From positions 1-64,000 of the forward strand of contig JAKSYS010000095.1 in NCBI GenBank assembly GCA_022925895.1: DNA of 64,000 nucleotides. Reading direction: 5' to 3'. The position numbers and the translations under genes are program-made. The stretch's first letter is position 1. Each line of letters opens with the position of its first letter. This document shows positions 1-10,204 of the stretch, one piece after another. The DNA is from Fragilaria crotonensis (taxonomy: Eukaryota; Bacillariophyta; Fragilariophyceae; Fragilariales; Fragilariaceae). The notes beneath the pieces are model-generated. The model worked only from the letters and a program-made list of their open reading frames with translations. It did not search any database and was not told the DNA's origin.

Positions 1-546
1 GCCCTTCTCCGACCAGGACTGGCTGTTTTCGATTTAATCATCCAGACCAAGGGATCAGGGGGTGCGAAATTCGACTGTCAATTTGGGATTGTGCAGTGGT
101 ATTGGTGCGCTCTTGGTCGGGGCGAGGAAAGGACACCGTAGCGCCATGCCGAATTCGAGGTTTTTTTGCAACATACGGGAATAGATAAGGGATTTCGAGG
201 ACAAGCCAGTGATATTGGTTTGGAGGTCAAGTCGGTGGTCAAATCCAACGAACGATTGGATTTGGAGTTGCACAGAATGACAGGTCAGCCGATTCAAAAG
301 ATTAAGAAAGATATGCAACGTGATTTTTACTTGGCTGCAGATGAAGCCGTGCAATATGGACTTATTGATCAAGTCTTGTTGCCAACATTCAAGCGAGCAG
401 CAACCGGCGGGGTCGTTGGTCTAGGATCGTTTGAAGGGGAAGCACAGCGCTATCAGCAAGGCGGTGGTGATGGATTTGGAAGTCAACGAGCTGTTGAGAG
501 ACAGAAGGAGGATGATTACGACGGTCCAGAAGTCGTCAAGGGATAA
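1..546 (+). CDS. ClpP/ClpR-family protease subunit, C-terminal part (5' end outside window)
   Basis: Subunit of the Clp protease barrel. The C-terminal part holds the ClpP signatures [13 protein letters not shown] and the stretch [20 protein letters not shown], ending at a TAA at 544-546. Upstream, matching residues appear in other frames: [15 protein letters not shown] near 22-65 and [17 protein letters not shown] near 73-125. At the position of the ClpP nucleophile (normally ASMGA) the sequence reads CSGIGA, so the catalytic serine is absent. This points to a non-catalytic ClpR-type subunit, as in cyanobacterial and plastid Clp cores. Frames change at about 65-75 and at the T7 run at 161-167, where one more T would restore RFFLQHTG. 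Beyond the conserved core is a Gly/Gln-rich tail. Plastid location is inferred from the family. The family call is strong; ClpR versus ClpP is less certain because the N-terminus is missing. Confidence 0.8.
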
Positions 547-642
547 CGTCTCTTGGATCAGCCAAGTTCTAGTAAAATCAATGAAGATACAGCAGTTGTC
601 ACCTACTATACCCTAGTACTGAATATGCTACCCACTACCCAC

Positions 643-1409
643 TCAACTCTGGAGCACCAGGTAACCATCAATCATTTCTATCCTTTCTTCGAAGTCGCTT
701 GCAAGAACACGGTGGCTTGTGAGTTGTCTTCGTTCGGCAATGGCACCTGGCAAAGCGAAATCGCTCACTGACGCTTTCAAGCGCTCCACCATGGTATTAA
801 TACAATTGGGATCATTGCGCCGTGCCATGCCGTTGGCCCTAATTAACACTTGACAATTGTGTCCCTTTTGCAGGTACTTGACTATCGAGTCCGCCTTGCG
901 GGCAAAATCATTCGCAGCAATGCAGGCTCTGAATTGGAATTCCTTCGTGGGTTTGGAACCTGACTTGCTGGTTGCTCGCTTTTCCGCTTGATAAACAAGC
1001 TTGTCAATGTTCTGCGCTTTAATGACGGGTGGAGATTGCTCAATGTTGACTCACCAGATCGACACCGAGATCGGTACAGATCTTAATAGCATTCATGAGG
1101 ACACGAGAGATGTCGTTGTTCCTCCTTTCTTTGAGCTGACAACGAGTCGTACATCCACATCATCGGCAGAGATTGCGTTTTGTTTCTGAATCAAATGTGT
1201 TATTAAGTGCTCATTGGCGAGCGGACCTTGACTTTGGGCGTCTTTGTGAGTTCGTTTGAGACGAAATACCGACTTTGAGAGGTTCTGTCAAAGGCCTCCG
1301 ATAACGATGAGGACTTGTTGCCGGTACGTTCACAAGCATTCGCTGTCAGATCTAACCGTGTAGCAATAAGCCTCGCGGTTGAAGATGGTCGTGCCGCTAA
1401 TCTCAGCAT
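643..1409 (-). CDS. Translation initiation factor IF-3, organellar (mitochondrial-type leader)
   Basis: IF-3 binds the small ribosomal subunit and helps start-codon selection in bacterial-type translation. The C-terminal domain is clear in one frame (about 643-1015): KEFQFRACIAANDFARKAD, then IVKYLQKGHNCQVLIRA and MVERLKASVSDFALP, matching the IF3-C fold. The N-terminal domain is spread over other frames, including NNDISRVLMNAIKICTDLGV near 1055-1115. The 5' part (ATG at 1407-1409) encodes an Arg/Ser/Ala-rich, acid-poor leader (MLRLAARPSSTARLIATRL) typical of a mitochondrial presequence. At least three single-base frame changes lie between about 1020 and 1220. The protein is otherwise well conserved, so consensus errors are likelier than decay. 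It is convergent with the ClpR-like gene, with about 100 bp between stops. Confidence 0.85.
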
Positions 1410-2189
1410 TGTTCCCGTCGTTTTGTGATGAGATCGACCGGTTTCGTTGGTATCTGTCCTTTGCTAACAAGGTAACACGAGCACAAAAGTATTCCAGATC
1501 CGTCATTTACAGCGTGTACCAATCATGCGCCAGTATCCCGCCGGAGCGACGGTTGGTGGCTCTGACGAATCGAAATAATCGCGAGGAAAAAATGGGTGAC
1601 CGAATCTTCATTCCATGACGTCAGCACATTACGGTGGCGGCGAAGACGGCAGGCGGTCAGGCGGATCTCCGACGGCTGGATTTGATAGATAGATGGTAGA
1701 TGATAGCTATCGTATGCATAATATTGCGTATTAAAGATGAAAGACAACATACTCACATAATCCGGTATTGTACTACCGGCACTAGGGTGAACGCTCCAGC
1801 TACTGAACAATAATTGGAAATGATTATCGATTTCCCATACCATGTACACTTAACTCTTACCTGCACATATAGACTCTAAATTGGTGTGGTACAGGTGAGA
1901 GGAACAGAGTATTCTCTCTCCACTCTACCGTACTAGTTGAGCGCTGGATAACTCAAAGCCATGACATACAACAAAAACACGACCTTGATACTTCATTCCA
2001 TTTGCACGACGAACGCAGACTAGGCTGGGCGTTTCTCAGAGGATTCCTCTGCGTCAGCATTTAGATGTTGTTACTATGATGTTCACCTTGCTGGATTCTG
2101 GCTAAATTGATGGAGAATTTCTGAGGAAGCCTACCAGTACGAGGGCATTGCTGTTTATCCGTAGTCAAGACGTCCTTGGTGCTGCAAGC
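1410..2189. other. Intergenic, IF-3 promoter side / DNMT5 3' side
   Basis: No convincing coding sequence is seen. The segment lies upstream of the IF-3 start and downstream of the DNMT5 stop. It contains a TGACGTCA palindrome at 1615-1622 and otherwise unremarkable sequence. Confidence 0.5.
1615..1622. promoter_or_regulatory. TGACGTCA palindrome (CRE-like bZIP site)
   Basis: A perfect TGACGTCA lies about 206 bp upstream of the IF-3 ATG. TGACGT cores are known CO2/cAMP-responsive sites in diatom promoters. Function here is inferred from position only, and an 8-bp match can occur by chance. Confidence 0.25.
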
Positions 2190-5100
2190 TTATTCCCCTG
2201 AATTGATGGCCATTGATTTCGTCTCTTCGTCAGTGTTACGTCGAATCAACATGCCATCAAGACATTCTTCTCCTTCTGGACCTTGAACTTCAATTCGATA
2301 CAAGTGGACTAGGATGTGTCTGGCCTGGACGGTAAACACGACCAATGGCCTGCAGCTCGGTGCTCGCGTCAGCCACCGGATCCCCACTCGCGCCGCCTTC
2401 TCCAACATACAAAGTGAATAGAACTAGGTTGTAACACTCCGTTTGCAGATCAGCCCAGCGGCGTGGGCAAAATGAAGCACAAGGACGCGCGGCCGTTCGC
2501 TGTCTTCTCGAGTAGCATCGATTGATACCACGCGATTTTCTTGTTCTTCATCTGTACCGAGTCGTTGGCATCCAGCCATGTGCAGCCAAGACCACTTTCG
2601 ACCAAGAAATCGCGAGCCGCAATGCCGGCGCCAATACGCCCGTCCGCAAAGACGACAATCTTGGTGGTTGGGTCACCTTTCAGAATTCGTTTGCAGATGG
2701 ATACGAGCTCCTTTCCCTGCACGGAAGGTTCGCATTCTGGCGCAGGAACTTGCTTATATCGTGTCCAGCTGTTGGATCAAAGTCCTCTGGCTTGATCGAC
2801 AAGCTCTTGTTTGCGGCTGAGATACCGGATTGACTATCCAAATAGGCGCGCTTCTCATCTTCAGACATCCTGACAACACTGCGATGGTCTTCTAGTTCAA
2901 TTCCCTCCATCTCCTCGTCAGCCTTGTTTCGAGTACACGCAGTGTCAAGGAAGGCTTGACATTTGATGTTAATGTTCTTTCTCACCTCGCGGCTCTGTCT
3001 CGGTTCAAGAGTAGTTGTGCAGGAAAATGTCTCTGCAACTCTCCCTTTCAAGCTTTCTCCAGTGAGAAGACAACCCAATTACATAGGTACCTCCCAGAGG
3101 TTTGCAAGCTCAATAACGCGACTGCTATCCAGAAGTGGTGTACCCGTTAATCCAAAGATCGCCCTGCGACACACTAACGGGCGCTTCTTGATATCTTTCT
3201 GAGTGATTCCTAACAATTCTCTGGCGGCACGACGATTCTTTCCTTGTAGAAAGATCCACTTTCCTTCTCCGCCGTCTCCTTTTCTGATTTTAATTCATTC
3301 CTGGTGGTACAAAGCGATTCATGGACTTCGTCGACTATGATACGATGGAACTCAAAGAACTCCAACGGAATTCCTCTTTCCGACCCCTTGAAAGTCTGCT
3401 GCCGCAGGGCTTGGACGCCTCTGTTGTACTGAGTTGTGTAAAATGCAGTGTGATTCCGACGTTTTTGGTTATTCGGGTTGTTCGCACCTCCGTAAGGGTC
3501 GTTCGAGGAGCTAGGAATCCACACGCCTCTGGCTTGTGTCTGCTCGATTTGGCCTGCATACTGCGGAAGGCCTGGAAGATTTTTCACTTCATGACCAAGG
3601 TCAGCCTTCCTCAAAAGGTTCTCGAGGTACCCATCTGCTTGCAAAATGTCGACATTGACAATAACCACATCAGCGCCCACCATTTTCTCAACGCTGACCT
3701 TCAGCATCGAATGGTAGTCATACACTTTGACAACATCGAGCTTGTCTGAGAATTTCTTGATCTCGGAATGCCACTGATCAATGAGACCCGGTGGTACAGC
3801 GACCAATGTCGCGCTGCTCTTATTGGGCAGTCCACGCTCTTGACGAGCGCTGTTGATGTCGCTTAGAATTAATGCAATCGAAATCACAGTTTTGCCTGCA
3901 CCAATGGCATCAGCGATGACGCCACCGCACAGAGTTGTGTTACGCGTTGCCTTCGCAGCCAAACTAAGCCCGGTCGATCCAGGCATTTCGAATTCGCTCA
4001 TTTCAAGTTCCTCAAAAGTAGTCTTTCTTTCCTCAATCGCCAGCATCTTCGTTACAACTTTCTGTTGGCGTTCGTAGAGTTGGTATGGGGGTCTGAGCTC
4101 AACGGCCGTGGCCTCAAAGGAGTCGCAGTTCCGCACTTTGAAAGTTGTTGTGACAGGGTCACTTTGTTGTGAAACATCGCTGAGACGAAAGTGTACGTTC
4201 ACTTCCTTTTCAATATCGATACCACCACGACCACAAATCAGTTGGCCTGCAGCATTGTGTGCAACGACTTCAGGGTAGAACTTCACTTCCATCTTTTTGG
4301 CATCCGTATCGAGCCAAATCTCGAATGGCTTTGGTGCTGCTTGGAGACGCAGGTAATACGCTCGTGATGCACCCGCCTCGCTGCTCCTCTCCCACGCCTT
4401 CCTTTCCTCGTTGAAGAACCATGTTTCAGTTGGTCGATCAGGCACAGTGGATTTGCAAGTGCCAAAGGGAACCGATGCATTTGAAGGAAAAATGCGCTCC
4501 CACTTTGCGTTCGGACTTGCATCTAGTTTCAGTCCTTCGCTTGCCGCATGCTTCAGAATTGGAGCAACACAAACAGCATTAAACACCCTCACCGTTTGCT
4601 GGGCCTGAGTCCCGTTAGACATGTTGAGTTTCATCCTTCCGGTAGAGTCAGTTCCTCGTCGGAACATTTGAACCTCAGTTTCGCTGAAACCATTTATTGC
4701 GATGAGAATATCCTTTCTTTCCCCCTTCGATGTGACTTTCAAATTCGAGGTTGGAATTAAGCACTTGAGGCGCGAAAGGGCACGTAACGTCTGAATGTGA
4801 GCTCTTGAATGCATTTCTTTGGATCCAGCGCGTCGCACGGTTCCCAGCTGATCGGAAATTCGGCAATCACCGCAGTCGTGTCGTCGTGATTGCTCGACGA
4901 GGAAATGATCGCAGAATCAGGGCCAGTACGGAGGACGTTTGGGCGAAGCAAGATGAACAACGATTGAGAAGAATCCGTCGCGCTTCTAACCCACAGAGCA
5001 CCTTGGTTAACAGTTCTTCGGCAACGAGACCTGACGTATGTCCCCTTAACACTCACAATGCTCCCATCTTCAGGAACGTCGTCAATGGTGATCCTTTCGG

Positions 5101-8100
5101 GCCACACCTTCCAATTTTTGGCATAGATCCACCTTCGCTCTTCGCCGCGGTGCTTCGCAGAGTCGAAGTCCTTCTTAATCCGTGCCTTGGATGCATGTTC
5201 TTTGAGGGCCAACGCTGCGTCGTCCGTTAGCCCGACATCCACTCGATTCGAGTCTGACGATCCAGCTCCGACGACGCTTACTACTGCACCAAATTCCTTG
5301 GATCGTCCTACCCAAGAACCCCGAGCATGTCCTTCATCTGAAGGCAACGCAAACATCGCGCATGCATCGATCAACCCGAAGAGCAGAGGCTCGCTTCTGG
5401 CGGGCATGAAGGATTTCAGCAGCGGTAACACCCAACGAGGCTGCGCCTTTTCTTTCCTTCCCATTTCGCCTACAGATATTTTGAACTCAGCCATGTTTTC
5501 GCCGACACCGTTGTTATCGCGAGCGTAGTAAATGAGATCCCATTTCTTCCTACCTCGCTTCAGTCGGTGTAGTTGAAAAACAAGAGTGTCAAGACCGTTA
5601 ACTCTCATATCGCCGTCGTAGAGCAGCAACTTCAAGAATTCCCTCCCTGTTGAACAGTAGTGTCGACGGTGCAATGTTTCGGAGCTTCAGTTGTATCTCA
5701 CTACTATTGTGAACTTTATCAGAGCTCCACCTCGGCCATTTCGTGCCCACTCAAGTTGTAACCAGCTGTGTACCAGTGCAGTTTCGACAGCACGAAATAC
5801 GGCATGTAGCGCATTCTAGAAACGACGTGGCAGTGGACATGCTCCCGACGTTTCACATGTGCACAAACCGAGGACTCTACAGCTTCCTTCGCTAGAGCAG
5901 CGAGGTCCTGGAAGAAATTGCTGTCACCGTCTGGACAAGAGATGTCGACAGGTTGGCTGGTCGCAGAAATTTTTCCTCCATTTGCAAGACTTTGTATAGC
6001 TTTCGAGAACGCATTTTTGTCAAGGTACTGTACGATTGCAGATGGCGTCTTGGCGTGCTGGGTCTCTTCTCGAAGCTGGCGACAAGTCAGTGCAGCCATC
6101 ATGGTTGCGCAGACGACAGTCAAACTCATTGCATTCCCAGCAAGATCCCCAAGTTGAACTTCAGTTTCGTTTCCGAGGGCGAGGCGGAAGTACGGGATTC
6201 CTTGAAGGAGGAGCTTTTCGCATCCCAGCAGTGGTCGGCCTTCAGAAGGTACAAAGAAGTCACCTCCAGGGGTAACGCAGCCGGCGATCCCTGGCGTCGC
6301 AGTTCTGTGCTTCTCCTTTGAGGCGTTCTGGGAGATGTTCCAGTAGAAAGAAGCAAAATACGAATCGTGCGTTTCAGCATCCCTTGCGGCCGATGCATGC
6401 AGGATGTCAATGAGGTCCAAAATGCGCTGGTTGTTGCAGTTCATGTACTCCAGCCAAAAATGAGGTGGGACCTGCTTCTTCCCGTGTCCCAACATGTAGT
6501 GAATCAGCCATATCCTTAAGGCCAAGTTTCGCTCGAGCATTGACATTATGCGGCAGGTTTGCGCTGGCTGACGTCCTGGAATAGGAGAAGACCCGGCTTG
6601 TCAGTCACTTTGATTTTGACTTCACAACACGACATCAGAAAACTTACAAAGTCTGGCTCAAGGAAGTTCGCCTGCTTCGTTTGACGGCCAGCAGGTCCAT
6701 TCAGACCTTCGCGGAAAGTTCTGATTATTTCATGATCGACATTCAGAACAAACGAGGGCAGACTGGGCGTACAGGTGACTTGAGGTATTCAACTATCGTT
6801 TTCCAATACACTCCCAAATCGTCGAAACATTGCCATCTTCGGGTTGCCACAAACATATACACCTGATTTCTCGTTTGTGGAAGACCATAATCCTTCGTGT
6901 CCATTTTGCATGTTTGAGTGCAGTAAGTAACGTCGGTTTTGAACACGAGCGTGTCTTTGGCCTTCGAAATATTGTTCTTTCGCATAAGCTCTTCCAGAAA
7001 CGGATTTCTTGTTGCTTGATGGCCACTCGACCTCGCGCAGTTTGGTTGACGTTCCTTCGAGGAAGCCATCAACTACTGCCCCACATCGAATACCATAAAC
7101 AGCTGGCACGTAATCCACGACAATTTCGCCACCAGGTTCTCTCACAAATTGAGACCCTTGTTCTTATCCTTGATATTTTGATGGCCTTATTCTTGTCGCA
7201 CTCAGAAAGCTTCACTCTCCCAGTGATGTACTCTGACATCTTTTCCCAAGGCGCTCCTTCACGTTCTCGAAAATAGCCATTTTGGGCATTTCCTTAAACA
7301 ATAGCTCTGTCGCGGCCATAAAAGTTTCACCTGAGCATCCCCGATCTTCAATGTCTAGGCGCTTATTCGATCGTAACATCGAAAAGTTTTGCAGGACGTC
7401 CCTGCAACGAAGAGATTGAATGGCGGGATTGGTTTCTCTTGACCGTACACGTCACGAGGAGGGTCATCGGTCAACTTAGAAATATCGGGGTACAAGATGG
7501 AATCAAAGTTCCTTGCCAAGTAAGCTGAGTGGGAAACAATTGAGTGAGCAAAACCTGGCTCAGTCGCCCGAATGATGCGAATATTCTGCACATACCTTGC
7601 TTGAATGGATCAACTTCGCAAGAGAACTCATGCGTGAAGTTGAGTGGCAGCATTTTGCGAAGTTCCATTTGCTCCTTCACAAGGCCAAGAGCCAGAGCGA
7701 GGGCATCGGTTCCACTGCATGCCGTCCCCAACTGGAGGGCTGTGTCAATGGATCCAAAATCATGTTGAATTGCGCGTTGTAACAGGCCACCAATCTTGTC
7801 AACCTGCTCGCCTACGAGACGATCAATGATACCATCAGTCGCTTCCATACCGCATGGATCCAAGAAGCCCTTCTGCTCCTTAATTTGTTGCAACGACAAC
7901 TTTTGGTAGTCGGGGTAGTTCTTTGCTTCGAAGGACTCCGACATCTTTTTCTTCTCAGGCGCCCCTTCCTTCACAGCACGCGCAGGTTTAGCAGCCGGTT
8001 TCTTGCCAGGGGTTGACTTTCTGGGCTTTGCTCTTGGATTCACTTTGGGCGCTTGGATTTCGTCGTCATCGCTGGCAGCATCTAGAAGTTCGTCATCTGA

Positions 8101-8763
8101 ATCCTCGTCGTCCATTCCCTCAAAATCCGAGCTATCATCGTTCGCCTTCGATTTCGCTGTCGTCTTTGCTGCTTTCGGTTTGCGCGGTGCTGGCGACTTT
8201 GGCTTCTCTTTGGCTTTGGTGTCGACTCCTCCTCGGACTCACTGAGCATGTCATCATCGTCTTCATCTGTATCATCAATGACGTACTTGATTTTCTTTGA
8301 GCAAGCCCGTTGTTGACGGCGTGACGGCGACGAGCCAGGGACAACAAAGCTCTCATCGCTATCGTCGGAAATATCTGTCTCTGTTTTGGGAGTCGCAGGT
8401 TTGGCGCGCTTTCGGGATGGACTTGCCTTCCTCTGGACCTTGCGCTTTTGCCACGAACTTTCTTGCGGACTGGTGTAGATTTCGAGGCAGAGTTGTTCGA
8501 CAAATACTGAACGACTTCCTCGTGCTCCATATCCTCCACATCGCCATCAGCGTAAACCACCCTGTACCACTTTATCTCGTCGTCGTGGAAACGATTTTCC
8601 CATCGTACAACTCTCCATCAGGTGGAAATGGCTTTCGGATGATCGTACCAACTGGAAAAGTCACGAACTTGTCGTTAATGTCGGATTTCACCAGCACTTC
8701 CTCCGACGACACGGTCTTAGGTGGTGCAGGGCGAAAGAAGCTTGTCAAAGAAGGTTGCTTCAT
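2190..8763 (-). CDS. DNMT5: DNMT5-type cytosine-5 DNA methyltransferase with SNF2 ATPase
   Basis: Predicted protein of about 2,165 residues. Reading from the ATG at 8761-8763: a PIP box directly after the start (QPSLTSFF), a Tudor-like module (PVGTIIRKPFPPDGELYDG, then WYRVVYADGDVEDMEHEEVV; about 8520-8660), a Lys-rich linker, and an acidic/basic stretch. The C5-methyltransferase follows: motif I TACSGTDALAL (about 7700-7725), catalytic loop AGTSC (about 7400), ENV (about 7265), YGLPQTRNQVYMF (about 6885) and the motif X region GDLAGNAMSL (about 6125). Next is a SNF2 helicase: Walker A GAGKT (about 3895), DEVHE (about 3325), LTGTP (about 3150), KIVVFADGR (about 2655) and QAIGRVYRPGQ (about 2330). 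This order is diagnostic of DNMT5, shown in Cryptococcus to be an ATP-dependent maintenance methylase. One GT-AG intron is clear. About ten single-base frame changes occur, several in short homopolymers. I read them as sequence errors because every motif is intact, but a recently dead gene is possible. Confidence 0.93.
7525..7595 (-). other. Intron in DNMT5
   Basis: A 71-bp intron with donor GTATGT and acceptor CACTCAG. Joining the exons makes a Gly/Ala codon switch to GCT and reads DPFKQ-AYLARNFDSI straight through the methyltransferase domain. Confidence 0.9.
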
Positions 8764-9578
8764 CCCTTCCGTCTGACCAAAGGTGTCGGATGATTGCTGT
8801 TGGAGGTCTTGGCAATGCAACGATTTGTCTTTATGGCGCGTTTTCCTGTGTATAGAACCTATGCTCACCTCTCGTAACGCACGCACAGCTATAATTGGAC
8901 ATCGGACCATATGCATGGTACGTATAGATGTACTCCGAGTGATCGGAGTAGGAGCTGCAGTACAGTATAATACGTAGGATTTGCTTTTCAATGAGTTGAA
9001 TTTGGCGGGAAAAACTGTCGTAGGACAAGCCCTCACACAGCATTCTACGCGTATGCTGTAAGATTTGAATTTTTTGATTCCCACATCAGCATCATCAAGT
9101 ATCAAAGTGTAGGACCGTACAGTACCTATGACATATGATACCAGCGTCCTACACCTTTCTCCAATACTCAAAAAGGCGATCCATAGAACGAAATTCAAGT
9201 ATCATACTACTTGTATGTTCATACAATTGTACTATCATATGTCCTACTGTACGTCATACGGACAACAGAAATCATGAATGTGGTATGACATACAGTAAAA
9301 GAAATTACTGGTAGACGTGTATTTTTGTATGATACAGTACGGTGCCGGAGCAGTCCATTACTATAATGCTATAATGCTATAATGTATGGATACGGTAGAC
9401 TACCCGGTAGTACTACCAGGTACACTATGCAACATCGCGAAATCGCAGAAGTACAGTACAAGTACCGGTACCTGTACTGGCTAGTACTCCATATTGTACA
9501 GCCCCATTTCATTGCTCATGTTTTTATCTCCTTCGTCAAATATGAGGCTGTCAGATACATCCCGAATCCCAATTGCCC
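8764..9578. other. Divergent intergenic region, DNMT5 / glutaredoxin-like
   Basis: This is the shared 5' region of DNMT5 (minus) and the glutaredoxin-like gene (plus). It is rich in TAC/GTAC words (about 9100-9490), with a short ATAATGCT tandem near 9365-9382. No coding sequence was recognised. Confidence 0.5.
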
Positions 9579-10066
9579 ATGTGGAGTCGCCGTCCATCTC
9601 TCCTCGTTACGGCCATGTTTGCCGTCGCGACTAGAGGCGGTGCATTTGTTCTAGTGGCGAGATCGCCAGTTACTGCTGCTACACGATTCTTTGCCAGTAG
9701 TGTGTCTGGAACAATTTACAGATCCGCATCAGAACAAGATCCCACTATTCGTCTCTTCACCAAGGAGGGGTGCACATTATGCGATACTGTCAAGGAAACA
9801 CTTCAATCCCTCCGTGATGAGCTACCGCATTCACTGGAGGCCGTGGATGTCACGGATGCACAACATGAGAATTGGTACGAAAGGTACAAGTACGACATTC
9901 CGGTCCTGCACGTGGGAAATTCGTACTGGATCAAACATCGGCTCACTCCGGACGAGGCCCGCGAAGGATTGATCGAGGCTCGAATGGGACGCTTCGCCGC
10001 TAGACAGGGCAGCCAAACGCTGGCGAAATGGAGCGCCGTCAAGCTGAGCGGAGGAGACAGACGTAG
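9579..10066 (+). CDS. Glutaredoxin-like (DUF836-type) thioredoxin-fold protein, targeted
   Basis: A small thiol-redox protein. The core reads IRLFTKEGCTLCDTVKETL with a CxxC active site (CTLC), followed by DIPVLHVGNSYWIKHRLT, where IPV is the cis-proline loop. This matches the glutaredoxin-like PF05768 family. The ATG at 9579 opens a hydrophobic leader (LLVTAMFAVATRGGAFV). The GGAFV could be a diatom ASAFAP-like plastid cleavage motif, or the leader may be mitochondrial. The open frame runs on to 10787, antisense to the next gene, which is implausible. Shifting frame near 10010 gives a natural Arg/Glu-rich C-terminus (EMERRQAERRRQT) and a stop at 10064-10066, so I place the end there. It is convergent with the nucleoporin gene, 139 bp away. 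Confidence 0.75.
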
Positions 10067-10204
10067 CTACTCCTACAGGAGGCCAGAAACTAGGAACGGA
10101 ATCAAAGCAACGAGATACAGTAGAAAGAGACTTGCAATGTTATGCATGTGGAATTTAGACACAAATATTAATCATCCCTCACACCTTACATTGGTAAGCT
10201 CGCA

